Virus record (IMG/VR): IMGVR_UViG_3300049739_000416
Location: 1 to 25,070 of that record
Origin: a virus
Strand: one strand, 5' to 3'
Length of the DNA stretch: 25,070 bases
The notes under the pieces are model-generated. The model was not told where the DNA came from. It worked only from the letters and a program-made list of their open reading frames with translations, and ran no database searches. Of the stretch, positions 1 to 6,244 are shown piece after piece. Positions within the stretch are counted from its first letter, which is position 1, and every line of letters begins with the position of its first letter. Position numbers and translations under genes: made by a program.

Positions 1-142
1 CAAGTTCTTTGGCAATTGCAGCAATAACAATCGATTTACCGAAAGCAGTTGGTGCTACGATAATCGATGGTTTCATTTTTGGAGTTCGTAAAAACTCAAC
101 TCCAATTGCTACTGGTTCTATTTGATTCTTTCTTAATTTCAA
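1..142 (-). CDS. DNA/RNA helicase, SF2 (DEAD/DEAH-like), N-terminal part only
   Basis: Partial gene running off the left edge; 47 N-terminal residues are visible. They contain a Q-motif-like start (LRKNQIEPV) and then a Walker A motif, APTAFGKS, followed by a helix typical of superfamily 2 helicases. Phages of this type carry UvsW- or RecG-like helicases for recombination and replication restart, but the fragment is too short to say which. No ATG precedes the Q-motif; the best start is a TTG at 142-140 that overlaps the TGA stop of the upstream flavoprotein, so the two would be translationally coupled. An internal ATG at 78 would remove the Q-motif and is unlikely. The SF2 assignment is good; the exact family is open. 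Confidence 0.7.
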   Translation of the reverse strand, partial: MKLRKNQIEPVAIGVEFLRTPKMKPSIIVAPTAFGKSIVIAAIAKEL

Positions 143-723
143 AGTCCTAAATCTTTTCTAATATCTTCTTTTACTACTCGTAAGTATTTTGCTCTTTTCT
201 TTGCATCTACAAATGGTACAGACCAAAATTGTTTTGTTTTAAACCACCTCGATGGTTTCCATCCAAATACAAATGTATATACTCCCATTACTAATCTTAA
301 CTTAACTGAATTAAGATATAAAGTAATGACGGGTAACATTGGTGCTCCATGTGTTATATATGTTCTAACTTTCTTATCACTAAGAAATGGTTTTGGATAA
401 GCATACTTACCAAACAGAGGTACAAACTTATATGCAAATCCTGGTGTAAGAACTTCATCAAAGAATGTTTCCATCTTTGGTGTCATTCTAAACCACCACA
501 CTGGTGATACAAAGTAAATATGAGTTGACCAAGTAACCAATCTCTTATATTCTTTTATTAAATCTTCTCGGTTTCTATGTAGTTTATCATCATATACATC
601 AATAACCTCAAACACTTCTTTGTGTCTTTTCATTTGTCTTACAATAGTTTTAAATATACCATTGTAACAAAATGATTTTTGGTCAGGATGTCCTATTACT
701 ACTAAATGTTTTTTTGTGCTCAA
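139..723 (-). CDS. Flavodoxin-fold NAD(P)H:quinone oxidoreductase-like protein
   Basis: A 194-aa protein resembling the Flavodoxin_2 family (NQO1/MdaB/KefF type), which reduces quinones with NAD(P)H through FMN or FAD. Near the N terminus GHPDQKSFC matches the family's flavin-phosphate loop pattern (GHPxxxSxn). SPVWWFRMTPKMETFFDEV, followed by TPGFAY, matches the conserved active-site segment (P-x-W-W/Y-x-x-x-P-x-x-x-K-x-x-x-D-x-v-x-x-x-G-f-A-Y). Length fits the family. It starts 1 nt after the preceding gene's stop and overlaps the helicase start. This is an unusual auxiliary gene for a phage; a role in redox balance of infected cells is inference. Confidence 0.8.
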   Translation of the reverse strand: MSTKKHLVVIGHPDQKSFCYNGIFKTIVRQMKRHKEVFEVIDVYDDKLHRNREDLIKEYKRLVTWSTHIYFVSPVWWFRMTPKMETFFDEVLTPGFAYKFVPLFGKYAYPKPFLSDKKVRTYITHGAPMLPVITLYLNSVKLRLVMGVYTFVFGWKPSRWFKTKQFWSVPFVDAKKRAKYLRVVKEDIRKDLGL

Positions 724-724
724 T

Positions 725-943
725 TTACTTTAATTTATATTTCTTTTTATATCGTTCTACAAAAGAAATTCCTACTCCTATATCAAGTATTTCATTTTCT
801 TTTGGTATAAGTGGTTTTCTTTTTGTGGTAGTAATGATATCATCAACTCGTGTGTTCTCAAATACTTCCATTATAACTTTTGAGTTTTTACGAGGGCCCT
901 TATGAACCACTACTATTTCTAATATTTTATTTGTATTAGCCAT
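725..943 (-). CDS. Hypothetical phage protein, 72 aa
   Basis: No family recognised. The protein is basic, with a beta-rich start (ILEIVVVHKG), a Lys/Arg/Thr segment in the middle (TTTKRKP) and a Lys-rich end. It overlaps the preceding membrane-protein gene by 8 nt and ends 1 nt before the flavoprotein gene, so it sits inside the uvsE-led operon. Close packing and continuous reading on the operon strand support it as a real gene. Confidence 0.6.
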   Translation of the reverse strand: MANTNKILEIVVVHKGPRKNSKVIMEVFENTRVDDIITTTKRKPLIPKENEILDIGVGISFVERYKKKYKLK

Positions 944-1193
944 TAGTTATTAGACCATATATAATCATAGAAATTAAAATACCACCCAAACCTAAACATC
1001 CATATGTCATTACTTTCAAATTGTCTGAATATTGTTTATCACTTCTACCCTGCCTACTTCTATACTGTCTTTCTTTTTTTGGTTCAAGTTCATCAATTAA
1101 AAATCCTATTCTCTCTTTTGCAATGTATGGAGAATCTTCTTCTAATAATTGTTTAATCTGTTTTAAATTTTTTTTGATATATTCCTTTTCCAT
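936..1193 (-). CDS. Small protein with C-terminal membrane segment, 85 aa
   Basis: The open frame extends upstream to 1265, but the ATG at 1193 is preferred: it lies 1 nt after the stop of the neighbouring 54-aa gene (1195-1197), matching the packing elsewhere in the operon, and the longer version would overlap that gene by 71 nt. The 85-aa product starts MEKEYIKKNLKQIKQLLEE, a charged amphipathic helix. It continues through an Arg/Gln/Ser-rich stretch to a single hydrophobic segment (about residues 64-82, GCLGLGGILISMIIYGLI). It looks like a tail-anchored inner-membrane peptide. Function unknown. Confidence 0.6.
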   Translation of the reverse strand: MEKEYIKKNLKQIKQLLEEDSPYIAKERIGFLIDELEPKKERQYRSRQGRSDKQYSDNLKVMTYGCLGLGGILISMIIYGLITNG

Positions 1194-1194
1194 A

Positions 1195-1359
1195 TTATAG
1201 TTTGTTATCGTGATGTCTTTGTTTAATCTTTTTATATTTCTTTTTAAGATTCTTAACATCAGCATTTTTTCTCTTTTCTATCGTATCAACAACTTCTTTT
1301 GTTTTACTTCGTTTCTCTCTTGCCGATTCTGATTTTTGTAATCGTTTTCCTCTATCCAT
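1195..1359 (-). CDS. Small highly basic protein, 54 aa
   Basis: Short gene with ATG at 1359 and TAA at 1195-1197. The product begins MDRGKRLQKSESAREKRSK and is about one-third Lys/Arg, mostly helical, ending in a KNLKKKYKKIKQRHH-type tail. Charge suggests nucleic-acid or membrane-phospholipid binding, but no family is recognised. The gene starts 2 nt after the upstream stop and ends 1 nt before the next ATG; this tiling is the main evidence. Confidence 0.55.
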   Translation of the reverse strand: MDRGKRLQKSESAREKRSKTKEVVDTIEKRKNADVKNLKKKYKKIKQRHHDNKL

Positions 1360-1361
1360 AA

Positions 1362-1538
1362 TTAAATAAATTTATTAATATTAATTTTCTTTTCAATATC
1401 TTTTAATTTTTCTTTCATGTAATATTTTGCATACTCTTTCATTAGTGTATCCAACATTGTGTAATGAGAAAAAGCATCCGATTCTATCGGTTTGTTTTCC
1501 CATTCATTTTCATCCAACCAATCTTTGGGTTCTAACAT
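1362..1538 (-). CDS. Small acidic hypothetical protein, 58 aa
   Basis: ATG at 1538 overlaps the TAG of the membrane-protein gene (ATGTTAG arrangement), and TAA lies at 1362-1364. The product starts MLEPKDWLDENEWENKPIE, then has a helical segment (HYTMLDTLMKEYAKYYMKEKL). It fills what would otherwise be a gap of about 170 nt between two genes on the same strand. Acidic and Trp-containing at the N terminus, basic at the C terminus. No family recognised. Confidence 0.6.
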   Translation of the reverse strand: MLEPKDWLDENEWENKPIESDAFSHYTMLDTLMKEYAKYYMKEKLKDIEKKININKFI

Positions 1539-1846
1539 AACTCACATTCTGGCATAAACCAAACGATTAGTATGATTACAATAATAGCAATTATTGTTAC
1601 TAATACTCTAACTGGTCTTGATTGTTGTTCTTTCCAAGCTTTCACTTTTAATCCCCACTTTGTACCAACTCTACCAGCCCAATCAAATCCTCTACCAACT
1701 AAATCAAATGGTGGTACTTTTAAAATGGTTAAAAAGAAAATAAGGAATCCTTCGAATCCATATCCTTCTTGAAACATCATCCATATAGATGCTACTAAAA
1801 AATACCATCCTATGTATTTTTGTAAGTGTTGTTTTATTTTATTCAT
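1532..1846 (-). CDS. Small membrane protein, 104 aa
   Basis: Hydrophobic segments lie at about residues 11-24 (YIGWYFLVASIWMMF), 31-43 (FEGFLIFFLTILK) and 80-98 (VRVLVTIIAIIVIILIVWF). A basic Trp-containing loop, WAGRVGTKWGLKVKAWKEQQ, separates the second and third. The C terminus carries two Cys (CELC). The ATG overlaps the 3' end of uvsE by 8 nt. It could be holin-like in size and topology, but nothing specific supports that. No family recognised. Confidence 0.6.
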   Translation of the reverse strand: MNKIKQHLQKYIGWYFLVASIWMMFQEGYGFEGFLIFFLTILKVPPFDLVGRGFDWAGRVGTKWGLKVKAWKEQQSRPVRVLVTIIAIIVIILIVWFMPECELC

Positions 1847-2786
1847 AACTCGATGTACTTAATAATCCACTATACTCACATTTATTAGAATTAATATATG
1901 GAAGTATAGATAATTCTTTTGCCTTAGCCTCTACCATAACATCTACATTGTTACCATATAAATCAGGTAACTCATTGATGTAATCAGAATGAGCCTGTGG
2001 TTTTAGTTTATCATTACCTTCGTGTAATTGTTTTGATTCTGAATAATGAACCATTGGTGTAATACCTTTAGGCCAGGTTGATATTGCCAACTCTAAAGCT
2101 TCTTGTTCTGATAAATCACCTGTGTTGAATTTGTGGTGATGATAATCAAATACAATAGGAATACCAATACGTTCATGTATGTACATTAAATCTTTTACTG
2201 AGTACATAGATGCTTTATCATCATTCTCTACTGTTAATCTTGTTTGTACTGATTCTGGTAATCTCTGAAAGTTCTTACAGAATCTATCCATAGCAGATAT
2301 CTTATCACCATACACACCATTACAATGTATATTAAGTTTGTTATATGGAGTACGAGATAATCCCAACATATCAAATACTTTACCATGTAATGATAAATCA
2401 GTAATAGTATTTTCTACAACGTGCTCACGAGGAGATACTAGTACATTGAAAGGACCAGGATGTGATGTAATACGAATACCATTATCGGTAGCATATTTAC
2501 CACAAGCTTGTAGTATTGTTTCGATACGTTTATAGTATGGAGAATTTTCAATACCATATTCAGAAGCCCAAGGAAATATATCCGAGGATAATCTGAAACA
2601 TTTAATGTTGTGTTTATTGTTCCATTCTAAGATAGTGAATAAATCTCTAGCATTTTGTAAAGATAATTCACCAGCATAATCAATACCTTTCTCTAAGAAG
2701 GTACGTTTAATCATTGAACGATTGGTAGTAACTTTTGGTTTCTGTTTACCAAGAGTCATGTTGATACAGGCATAACCTAAATTCAT
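1839..2786 (-). CDS. uvsE: UV damage endonuclease UvsE/UVDE
   Basis: A 315-aa UVDE-family TIM-barrel endonuclease, which cuts DNA immediately 5' of UV photoproducts in a Mn-dependent alternative excision repair. Family signatures appear in order: LGYACIN (3-9), RLSSDIFPW (65-73), HPGPFNVL (109-116), NIHCNGVYGDK (152-162), VENDDK (186-191), FDYHHH (213-218), VHYSE (246-250), AHSDY (265-269) and VMVEAKAKE (283-291). The His, Glu and Asp metal ligands expected in the family are present and the length is normal, so it looks intact. First gene after an early-type promoter, with a leader of about 20 nt. Likely protects or repairs phage DNA in sunlit water. Confidence 0.93.
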   Translation of the reverse strand: MNLGYACINMTLGKQKPKVTTNRSMIKRTFLEKGIDYAGELSLQNARDLFTILEWNNKHNIKCFRLSSDIFPWASEYGIENSPYYKRIETILQACGKYATDNGIRITSHPGPFNVLVSPREHVVENTITDLSLHGKVFDMLGLSRTPYNKLNIHCNGVYGDKISAMDRFCKNFQRLPESVQTRLTVENDDKASMYSVKDLMYIHERIGIPIVFDYHHHKFNTGDLSEQEALELAISTWPKGITPMVHYSESKQLHEGNDKLKPQAHSDYINELPDLYGNNVDVMVEAKAKELSILPYINSNKCEYSGLLSTSSYE

Positions 2787-2805
2787 AATATATAGTTTTA
2801 CGTTT

Positions 2806-2848
2806 TATTTACAAAGTAAATATACGAAAAATATTTGATATATCCAAA
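2806..2848 (-). promoter_or_regulatory. Early-type promoter P1 with dyad operator (uvsE unit)
   Basis: On the minus strand: TTTG, 20 nt, then TATATTTAC (-7 box at 2824-2816). A 17-bp inverted repeat (arms TATTTAC and GTAAATA, 3-nt centre) spans 2806-2822 and overlaps the -7 box. Spacer bases are shared with four other copies in the window. The pattern is close to the Bacteroidota primary-sigma promoter (TTTG ... TAnnTTTG). The uvsE ATG lies about 20 nt downstream. Confidence 0.8.
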
Positions 2849-2851
2849 TTT

Positions 2852-4189
2852 TTAGTAAGTTTTTTTTGTAAAATCGTCTGGATACTTACTTTTTATTTCA
2901 TTAAGAGCAGCAGGATTGCCTCCTCTGTAATTTAACCAATAGTTTATTGCCTCTCTATCGTTAATCCATCTTTCTCGAATATTCCAATCAAACCAAGGAT
3001 GTAAGTAATATGGTTTACCATCGTGGTTATGTTTCCAATTACCCATATCATATGCTTTTCTTTTTTCTTCTTCGGTAATTATACCATCTTTATTTATATC
3101 TTCATCAATCACATCATCAGAAACCATATCGTTAAGAACCACATCCAATGCGTGTGATTCATCGAATTCATCTTGTATCTTTTGAAACTGATTGAAAGAT
3201 TGTTCTTTATCATTTGTCATTCCAGCAACTGTAAATAGTTCATCACTATCATCACTTTCATATGAATCTTGTCTTTCTAAGAAATCTTTTACATCAGGTT
3301 CGTTAGCCCATTCCTCTTCTTCGTCATCTAATTCATCTTCTTCAGGTACTTCATCATATAACTCTCTCTTACGAATTACTTTATCTTTTTTAACAATTCC
3401 CCTATCAACCAATACTGCGTTGTTAAAAGCAATTACAAGTGCAACGGCCAATGGGTCAAATACAAAAATAATAATTAGAATAAACCAGTTGATAATCTGG
3501 TCCATTGGTTTGTTAAGTAATCCACTAAGATATTCTAATGGGCCTAATTCAGATGATACACCTTCCATAGATTCTAAATCTAATATCTTTAACTGAATAG
3601 ATTGTAATGAATCCGATGCTACTTCTCTTTTCGCTTGAACACCTTTACGATTTTCTTCTTCAACTTCGATACGTTTAGCTGCCATCCTAAGTTCGGAAGT
3701 AGAGATGGTTGTTCTAACGCCCCCAACCACCGAGGTGTCTCGTACTTGGATTGATTGAGATTTCGCATTAGAAAGAGTACTAATGTTACCACTAATTCTT
3801 TTAAGTTCTTCATCATACCTTGATACATCATCACCCCAAAATTGTTCTTTTTGTTGTAAGAATGCTAATTGTTTTTCTTTTACACTATACTGATTAAATG
3901 TATCTTGAAATGCTGATGTTAGAAATCCATAGATACCTAATGATGTTATAAGAATTAGGATAACTACTGCAATACTTAGATAGATTCTAAATGATTTGTT
4001 TATCCTTTCCCAATAGTTGTAAAGATAACCAGCTGTAATTAGTTTTGCTAGTTCCAATGAACTTGCCATTATTATTACAGAAAAAGATGCTCCAGCAAAT
4101 AGTTTAGATAAACCACTAACTGAAAAGAATGCAGCATTGAACGCTACGAACAATGCGGATAATCCTAATAATAAAGTTCTAAATTTCAT
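2852..4189 (-). CDS. Polytopic membrane protein with coiled coil, acidic tail and EF-hand-like loop
   Basis: A 445-aa protein. Membrane segments lie near residues 6-25, 30-55 and 69-92. A charged heptad-like region follows (about 95-215, including LAFLQQKEQFW, RISGNISTLSNAKSQ and a KRIEVEEENRKGVQ stretch), then a fourth membrane segment (about 232-260, INWFILIIIFVFDPLAVALV). The long acidic tail includes a DELDDEEEEW stretch. At residues 364-375, DINKDGIITEEE fits a canonical 12-residue EF-hand loop (D1, N3, D5, G6, I8, E12), suggesting Ca2+ binding. The Trp/Tyr-rich C terminus is a separate small domain. The overall plan resembles DUF4407-like phage membrane proteins, but that match is not certain. 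Second gene of a unit led by the 59-aa gene at 4194-4373. Confidence 0.75.
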   Translation of the reverse strand: MKFRTLLLGLSALFVAFNAAFFSVSGLSKLFAGASFSVIIMASSLELAKLITAGYLYNYWERINKSFRIYLSIAVVILILITSLGIYGFLTSAFQDTFNQYSVKEKQLAFLQQKEQFWGDDVSRYDEELKRISGNISTLSNAKSQSIQVRDTSVVGGVRTTISTSELRMAAKRIEVEEENRKGVQAKREVASDSLQSIQLKILDLESMEGVSSELGPLEYLSGLLNKPMDQIINWFILIIIFVFDPLAVALVIAFNNAVLVDRGIVKKDKVIRKRELYDEVPEEDELDDEEEEWANEPDVKDFLERQDSYESDDSDELFTVAGMTNDKEQSFNQFQKIQDEFDESHALDVVLNDMVSDDVIDEDINKDGIITEEEKRKAYDMGNWKHNHDGKPYYLHPWFDWNIRERWINDREAINYWLNYRGGNPAALNEIKSKYPDDFTKKTY

Positions 4190-4193
4190 AAGG

Positions 4194-4373
4194 CTATCCC
4201 CTTAATACTACTTCCCTTACTTCGTGTAGTGATTTAAGTACTTCTCTCAAGTAAACATCAGCTTGTTTAGAATCAGCTGGTCTTTCACCTGTAACCATTT
4301 CTTTTACAATCTTAACTCGTGTTTCCATCGATTCGATTGTATCATCTATTTTTGATTTGTAGATATCTTTCAT
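4194..4373 (-). CDS. Small helical hypothetical protein, 59 aa
   Basis: ATG at 4373, TAG at 4194-4196, 4 nt before the membrane-protein ATG. The product starts MKDIYKSKIDDTIESMETRV, contains GERPADSKQADVYLREVLK and is predicted helical throughout. It occupies the space between the hsp20 terminator and the membrane-protein gene, about 23 nt downstream of a TATTTATA box. No family recognised. Confidence 0.6.
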   Translation of the reverse strand: MKDIYKSKIDDTIESMETRVKIVKEMVTGERPADSKQADVYLREVLKSLHEVREVVLRG

Positions 4374-4395
4374 TTGATATAGTTTATTGTGTAAG

Positions 4396-4403
4396 TATAA
4401 ATA
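4396..4403 (-). promoter_or_regulatory. Candidate late-type promoter box TATTTATA (4373 unit)
   Basis: TATTTATA read on the gene strand, 23 nt before the 4373 ATG and directly after the hsp20 terminator, where a new transcript must start. The same 8-mer lies 20 and 19 nt before the ATGs at 12983 and 15114. No TTTG element at the usual distance is seen, so this resembles the single-box late promoters of T4-like phages (T4 uses TATAAATA). The assignment is inference. Confidence 0.35.
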
Positions 4404-4410
4404 TTAAGAT

Positions 4411-4440
4411 ATAAAAAAAGGGGAAATTAATCCCCTTTTC
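4411..4440 (-). terminator. Rho-independent terminator of hsp20
   Basis: A perfect 9-bp inverted repeat (arms AAAAGGGGA at 4416-4424 and TCCCCTTTT at 4431-4439) with a 6-nt loop. Read on the minus strand it is followed by a run of seven T (4419-4413). It lies 21 nt after the hsp20 stop. Confidence 0.9.
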
Positions 4441-4460
4441 TTAAGTTTGATTATCTGAGT

Positions 4461-4832
4461 TTAATAAGAAATCTTTAAAGACTTTGCCTTCTTGTTTACT
4501 TTCTTATCAATAAGGAGAGTGAGTAACCCATTATCAAATTTAGCAGTTGTTTTTGTACCATCGTAATCAGTACCAACTGTTAAAACTAAATCAATATCTT
4601 TAACAAATGAAGATGCATCTTCTCCTTTTTTAGATTTGATTGTAATTTCTTCATCAGTAACATCTACTGTAATATCTTTTGGATTATGTCCAATAGTGTT
4701 AACTGTAACTTTTTGTTTACCATCTTCTAATGTTGTTGCTTCAAATTGTGAATTCAATCTATTAGTTGGTTTTGTTGTGTAGATATCCTTAAAGAAGTTA
4801 TCTACGAAATTTTCATTAATTGTGTAAAACAT
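4461..4832 (-). CDS. Small heat-shock protein (Hsp20/alpha-crystallin)
   Basis: A 123-aa Hsp20-family chaperone, a class common in marine T4-like phages, where it is thought to protect proteins during virion assembly. The alpha-crystallin beta-strand pattern is visible: QKVTVNTIGHNPKDITVDV (40-58), EEITIKSKKGED (61-72), and the hallmark GLLTLLI (102-108, family G-x-L-x-I/V). A short tail ends LKISY; a clear I-x-I/V tail motif is lacking. The N-terminal arm is short, as in other phage forms. The leader has A-rich sequence with AAGGAAA about 7 nt before the ATG. It has its own terminator and an upstream tandem repeat, so it is a single-gene unit. Confidence 0.88.
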   Translation of the reverse strand: MFYTINENFVDNFFKDIYTTKPTNRLNSQFEATTLEDGKQKVTVNTIGHNPKDITVDVTDEEITIKSKKGEDASSFVKDIDLVLTVGTDYDGTKTTAKFDNGLLTLLIDKKVNKKAKSLKISY

Positions 4833-4893
4833 AATTTTCCTTTTTTTTTAGTTAAACATTTACATATTATATTACCAAATCTATACCAATCTA

Positions 4894-4956
4894 TTTTGTC
4901 AACGTATAGTATGACATTTTGTCAGTTTTGTCAAGGTATAACATGACAAAGTGTCA
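4894..4956. repeat. Two tandem 31-bp repeats with TGACA/TGTCA dyads upstream of hsp20
   Basis: Copy 1 is 4894-4924 and copy 2 is 4926-4956, a 32-bp period; they agree at 25 of 31 positions. Each begins TTTTGTCAA and holds a TGACA-N3-TGTCA inverted repeat (4912-4924 and 4944-4956). The copies lie between the hsp20 start and the upstream gene, overlapping that gene's stop codon. A 32-bp spacing is about three helical turns, as expected for a regulator bound twice on one DNA face. Likely operators for hsp20; the regulator is unknown. Confidence 0.7.
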
Positions 4957-5283
4957 TTCTATATCAATATTGGTTAGTGAGCGATATAAAACTTCCAATT
5001 CTTCTTCGGTTTTACAAACCCCCAATCCAAAGAAATCTGCAATCTCAATATAGTATTCTCCTTTTTTTAATCCAAGTTCTTCCCACTCATCATCAGCTGA
5101 GGATATTAGTACAGGACAATTTTCATCAGGATTATCTTTTGGTAGAGGTAATACCCAATAGGTATAAGTAAGCTGTTCTTCTTCACTTCCACCATCCTCT
5201 TCGGTTACCTTTTCCCAACCCTGTCTTTCAAACGTATCTTGTGTTATTGGCAAGAAGGGAAACTCTACGAACTTTGTTTTCAT
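4954..5283 (-). CDS. Acidic hypothetical protein, 109 aa
   Basis: No family recognised. Very acidic (EEDGGSEEEQ, DDEWEELG, KTEEELEVLYRSL), with Trp and aromatic positions suggesting a folded domain. Its ATG overlaps the stop of the preceding lipoprotein gene (4-nt overlap), so it is the last gene of the P2 unit. The TGA stop lies within the second repeat upstream of hsp20. Confidence 0.65.
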   Translation of the reverse strand: MKTKFVEFPFLPITQDTFERQGWEKVTEEDGGSEEEQLTYTYWVLPLPKDNPDENCPVLISSADDEWEELGLKKGEYYIEIADFFGLGVCKTEEELEVLYRSLTNIDIE

Positions 5284-5699
5284 TCTAAAACGATTTTTAT
5301 AGTATCTGAAGTTAGGTGTTCTCTAATTATACCTGTAACTATTAATGTATCTCCAACCATTGTGTTGATAGGAGCTATAACATTCATCACACTACCATCA
5401 ATAGAATATGAAGATTGGTTTGTAACCTCAACTAACTCATCTTGATATACCCAATCTAAGTTACTACTCCATTCTACTTTTAGTGGATTGTACAATTCGT
5501 AATTATCAATCGTACCACTAATAGTGTGAATAGTTTGATTGGTATCTTGGTTTAACTCTAAGTGATAATATCCATTATCATCTATTGGTAACCTACCATC
5601 TATTTCTAAAGTTGGTTCTTGTAATACTAATACATCATCTGCTATCGAACAAGATGATAATAGTATTCCTATAATAAATAATCTAATATACTTTCCCAT
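5280..5699 (-). CDS. Small lipoprotein, 139 aa
   Basis: Begins MGKYIRLFIIGILLSSCSIADD: a short basic start, a hydrophobic stretch and a lipobox LSSC, so Cys17 should be lipidated after signal peptidase II cleavage. The residues after Cys (SIADD) are acidic, which in Bacteroidota can direct lipoproteins to the cell surface. The remainder is Thr/Asn-rich and predicted beta (GTIDNYELYNPLKVEWSS, VTGIIREHLTSDTIKIVLE), like a single immunoglobulin-type domain. The gene overlaps the nucleotidase gene by 31 nt. A role at the host surface, such as blocking superinfection, is only a guess. Confidence 0.7.
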   Translation of the reverse strand: MGKYIRLFIIGILLSSCSIADDVLVLQEPTLEIDGRLPIDDNGYYHLELNQDTNQTIHTISGTIDNYELYNPLKVEWSSNLDWVYQDELVEVTNQSSYSIDGSVMNVIAPINTMVGDTLIVTGIIREHLTSDTIKIVLE

Positions 5700-6187
5700 G
5701 TTGGAAATTCATTTGGTTTGTTATCGTTTTCCCAATCGTTACCGAATCTTAATAGTTTACCACTAAACTCACCAGCACCATTCTTTAATCTATCATCGAT
5801 TAAGTAATCACCCATCAATAAATCTTTTCTGTGAGTGATGAACATTTTTTTGTGGAAGATATCACCGAAGTAATCTTCTATCCAAAATCTTTTATCAGTA
5901 TTACTTTGTGGGTTACCCCATGGAGCTGAAGTAGCTATGAACAATTCATACTTACCACTATCGTGTAGTTTCTTTACAGCTTCGATGGCTCCTTTCATTG
6001 GTGGAGCTATTCTGAATAATCCTTGGATGTGGTCAGGAAAAGTTTCATACCTCCCCTTTAAATGTGGATGATTAGCAAACCAATCTTCAATTGCTTTACC
6101 AAAATCAACTAATACTCCATCCATATCGATGTAAACTATCTTTTTTTTCAATACCTTTTGTTTTTTAATGTTATTATTATCACTCAT
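5669..6187 (-). CDS. HAD-family 5'(3')-deoxyribonucleotidase-like phosphatase
   Basis: A 172-aa protein with haloacid-dehalogenase motifs of the NT5C family. Motif I is YIDMDGVLVDF (19-29; nucleophile D21 and acid/base D23), motif II is ATSAPW (85-90), and motif III/IV is K121-D with LIDDR (129-133; D131, D132). NT5C enzymes remove the phosphate from deoxynucleoside monophosphates, consistent with phage control of nucleotide pools alongside the dCMP deaminase here. The ATG is inside the promoter dyad, giving an almost leaderless mRNA; a TTG just before the KKKIVYIDMDG segment is an alternative start that would give a normal leader. Confidence 0.8.
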   Translation of the reverse strand: MSDNNNIKKQKVLKKKIVYIDMDGVLVDFGKAIEDWFANHPHLKGRYETFPDHIQGLFRIAPPMKGAIEAVKKLHDSGKYELFIATSAPWGNPQSNTDKRFWIEDYFGDIFHKKMFITHRKDLLMGDYLIDDRLKNGAGEFSGKLLRFGNDWENDNKPNEFPTWESILDYLL

Positions 6188-6227
6188 TTACTATGTAAAT
6201 ATACGAAAAATATTTGGATTTACCAAA
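6185..6227 (-). promoter_or_regulatory. Early-type promoter P2 with dyad (nucleotidase unit)
   Basis: Same layout as P1: TTTG, 20 nt, TATATTTAC (6203-6195). The dyad arms are ATTTAC and GTAAAT around a 3-nt centre (6186-6200). The ATG of the nucleotidase gene (6187-6185) overlaps the distal dyad arm, so the predicted transcription start lies only a few nucleotides before it. Confidence 0.75.
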
Positions 6228-6244
6228 CTTTTTAGTGTTTATTT

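Noticed and set aside
936-1265. Long form (109 aa) of the membrane peptide gene
   Set aside because: The first 24 codons overlap the 54-aa basic protein at 1195-1359; the ATG at 1193 matches the tiling.
3192-3596. A 134-codon open frame on the plus strand, Ser-rich
   Set aside because: Antisense shadow of the acidic tail of the membrane protein at 2852-4189; the Ser runs mirror Asp/Glu codons. No plus-strand gene is supported anywhere in the window.
3619-3834. A 71-codon minus-strand frame inside the membrane-protein gene
   Set aside because: Out-of-frame overlap with a longer protein with clear coiled-coil and membrane features; no independent start context.
4894-4956. A minimal CRISPR-like array
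   Set aside because: The two repeats are separated by a single base, so there is no spacer, and no cas genes are present. Operator repeats fit better.
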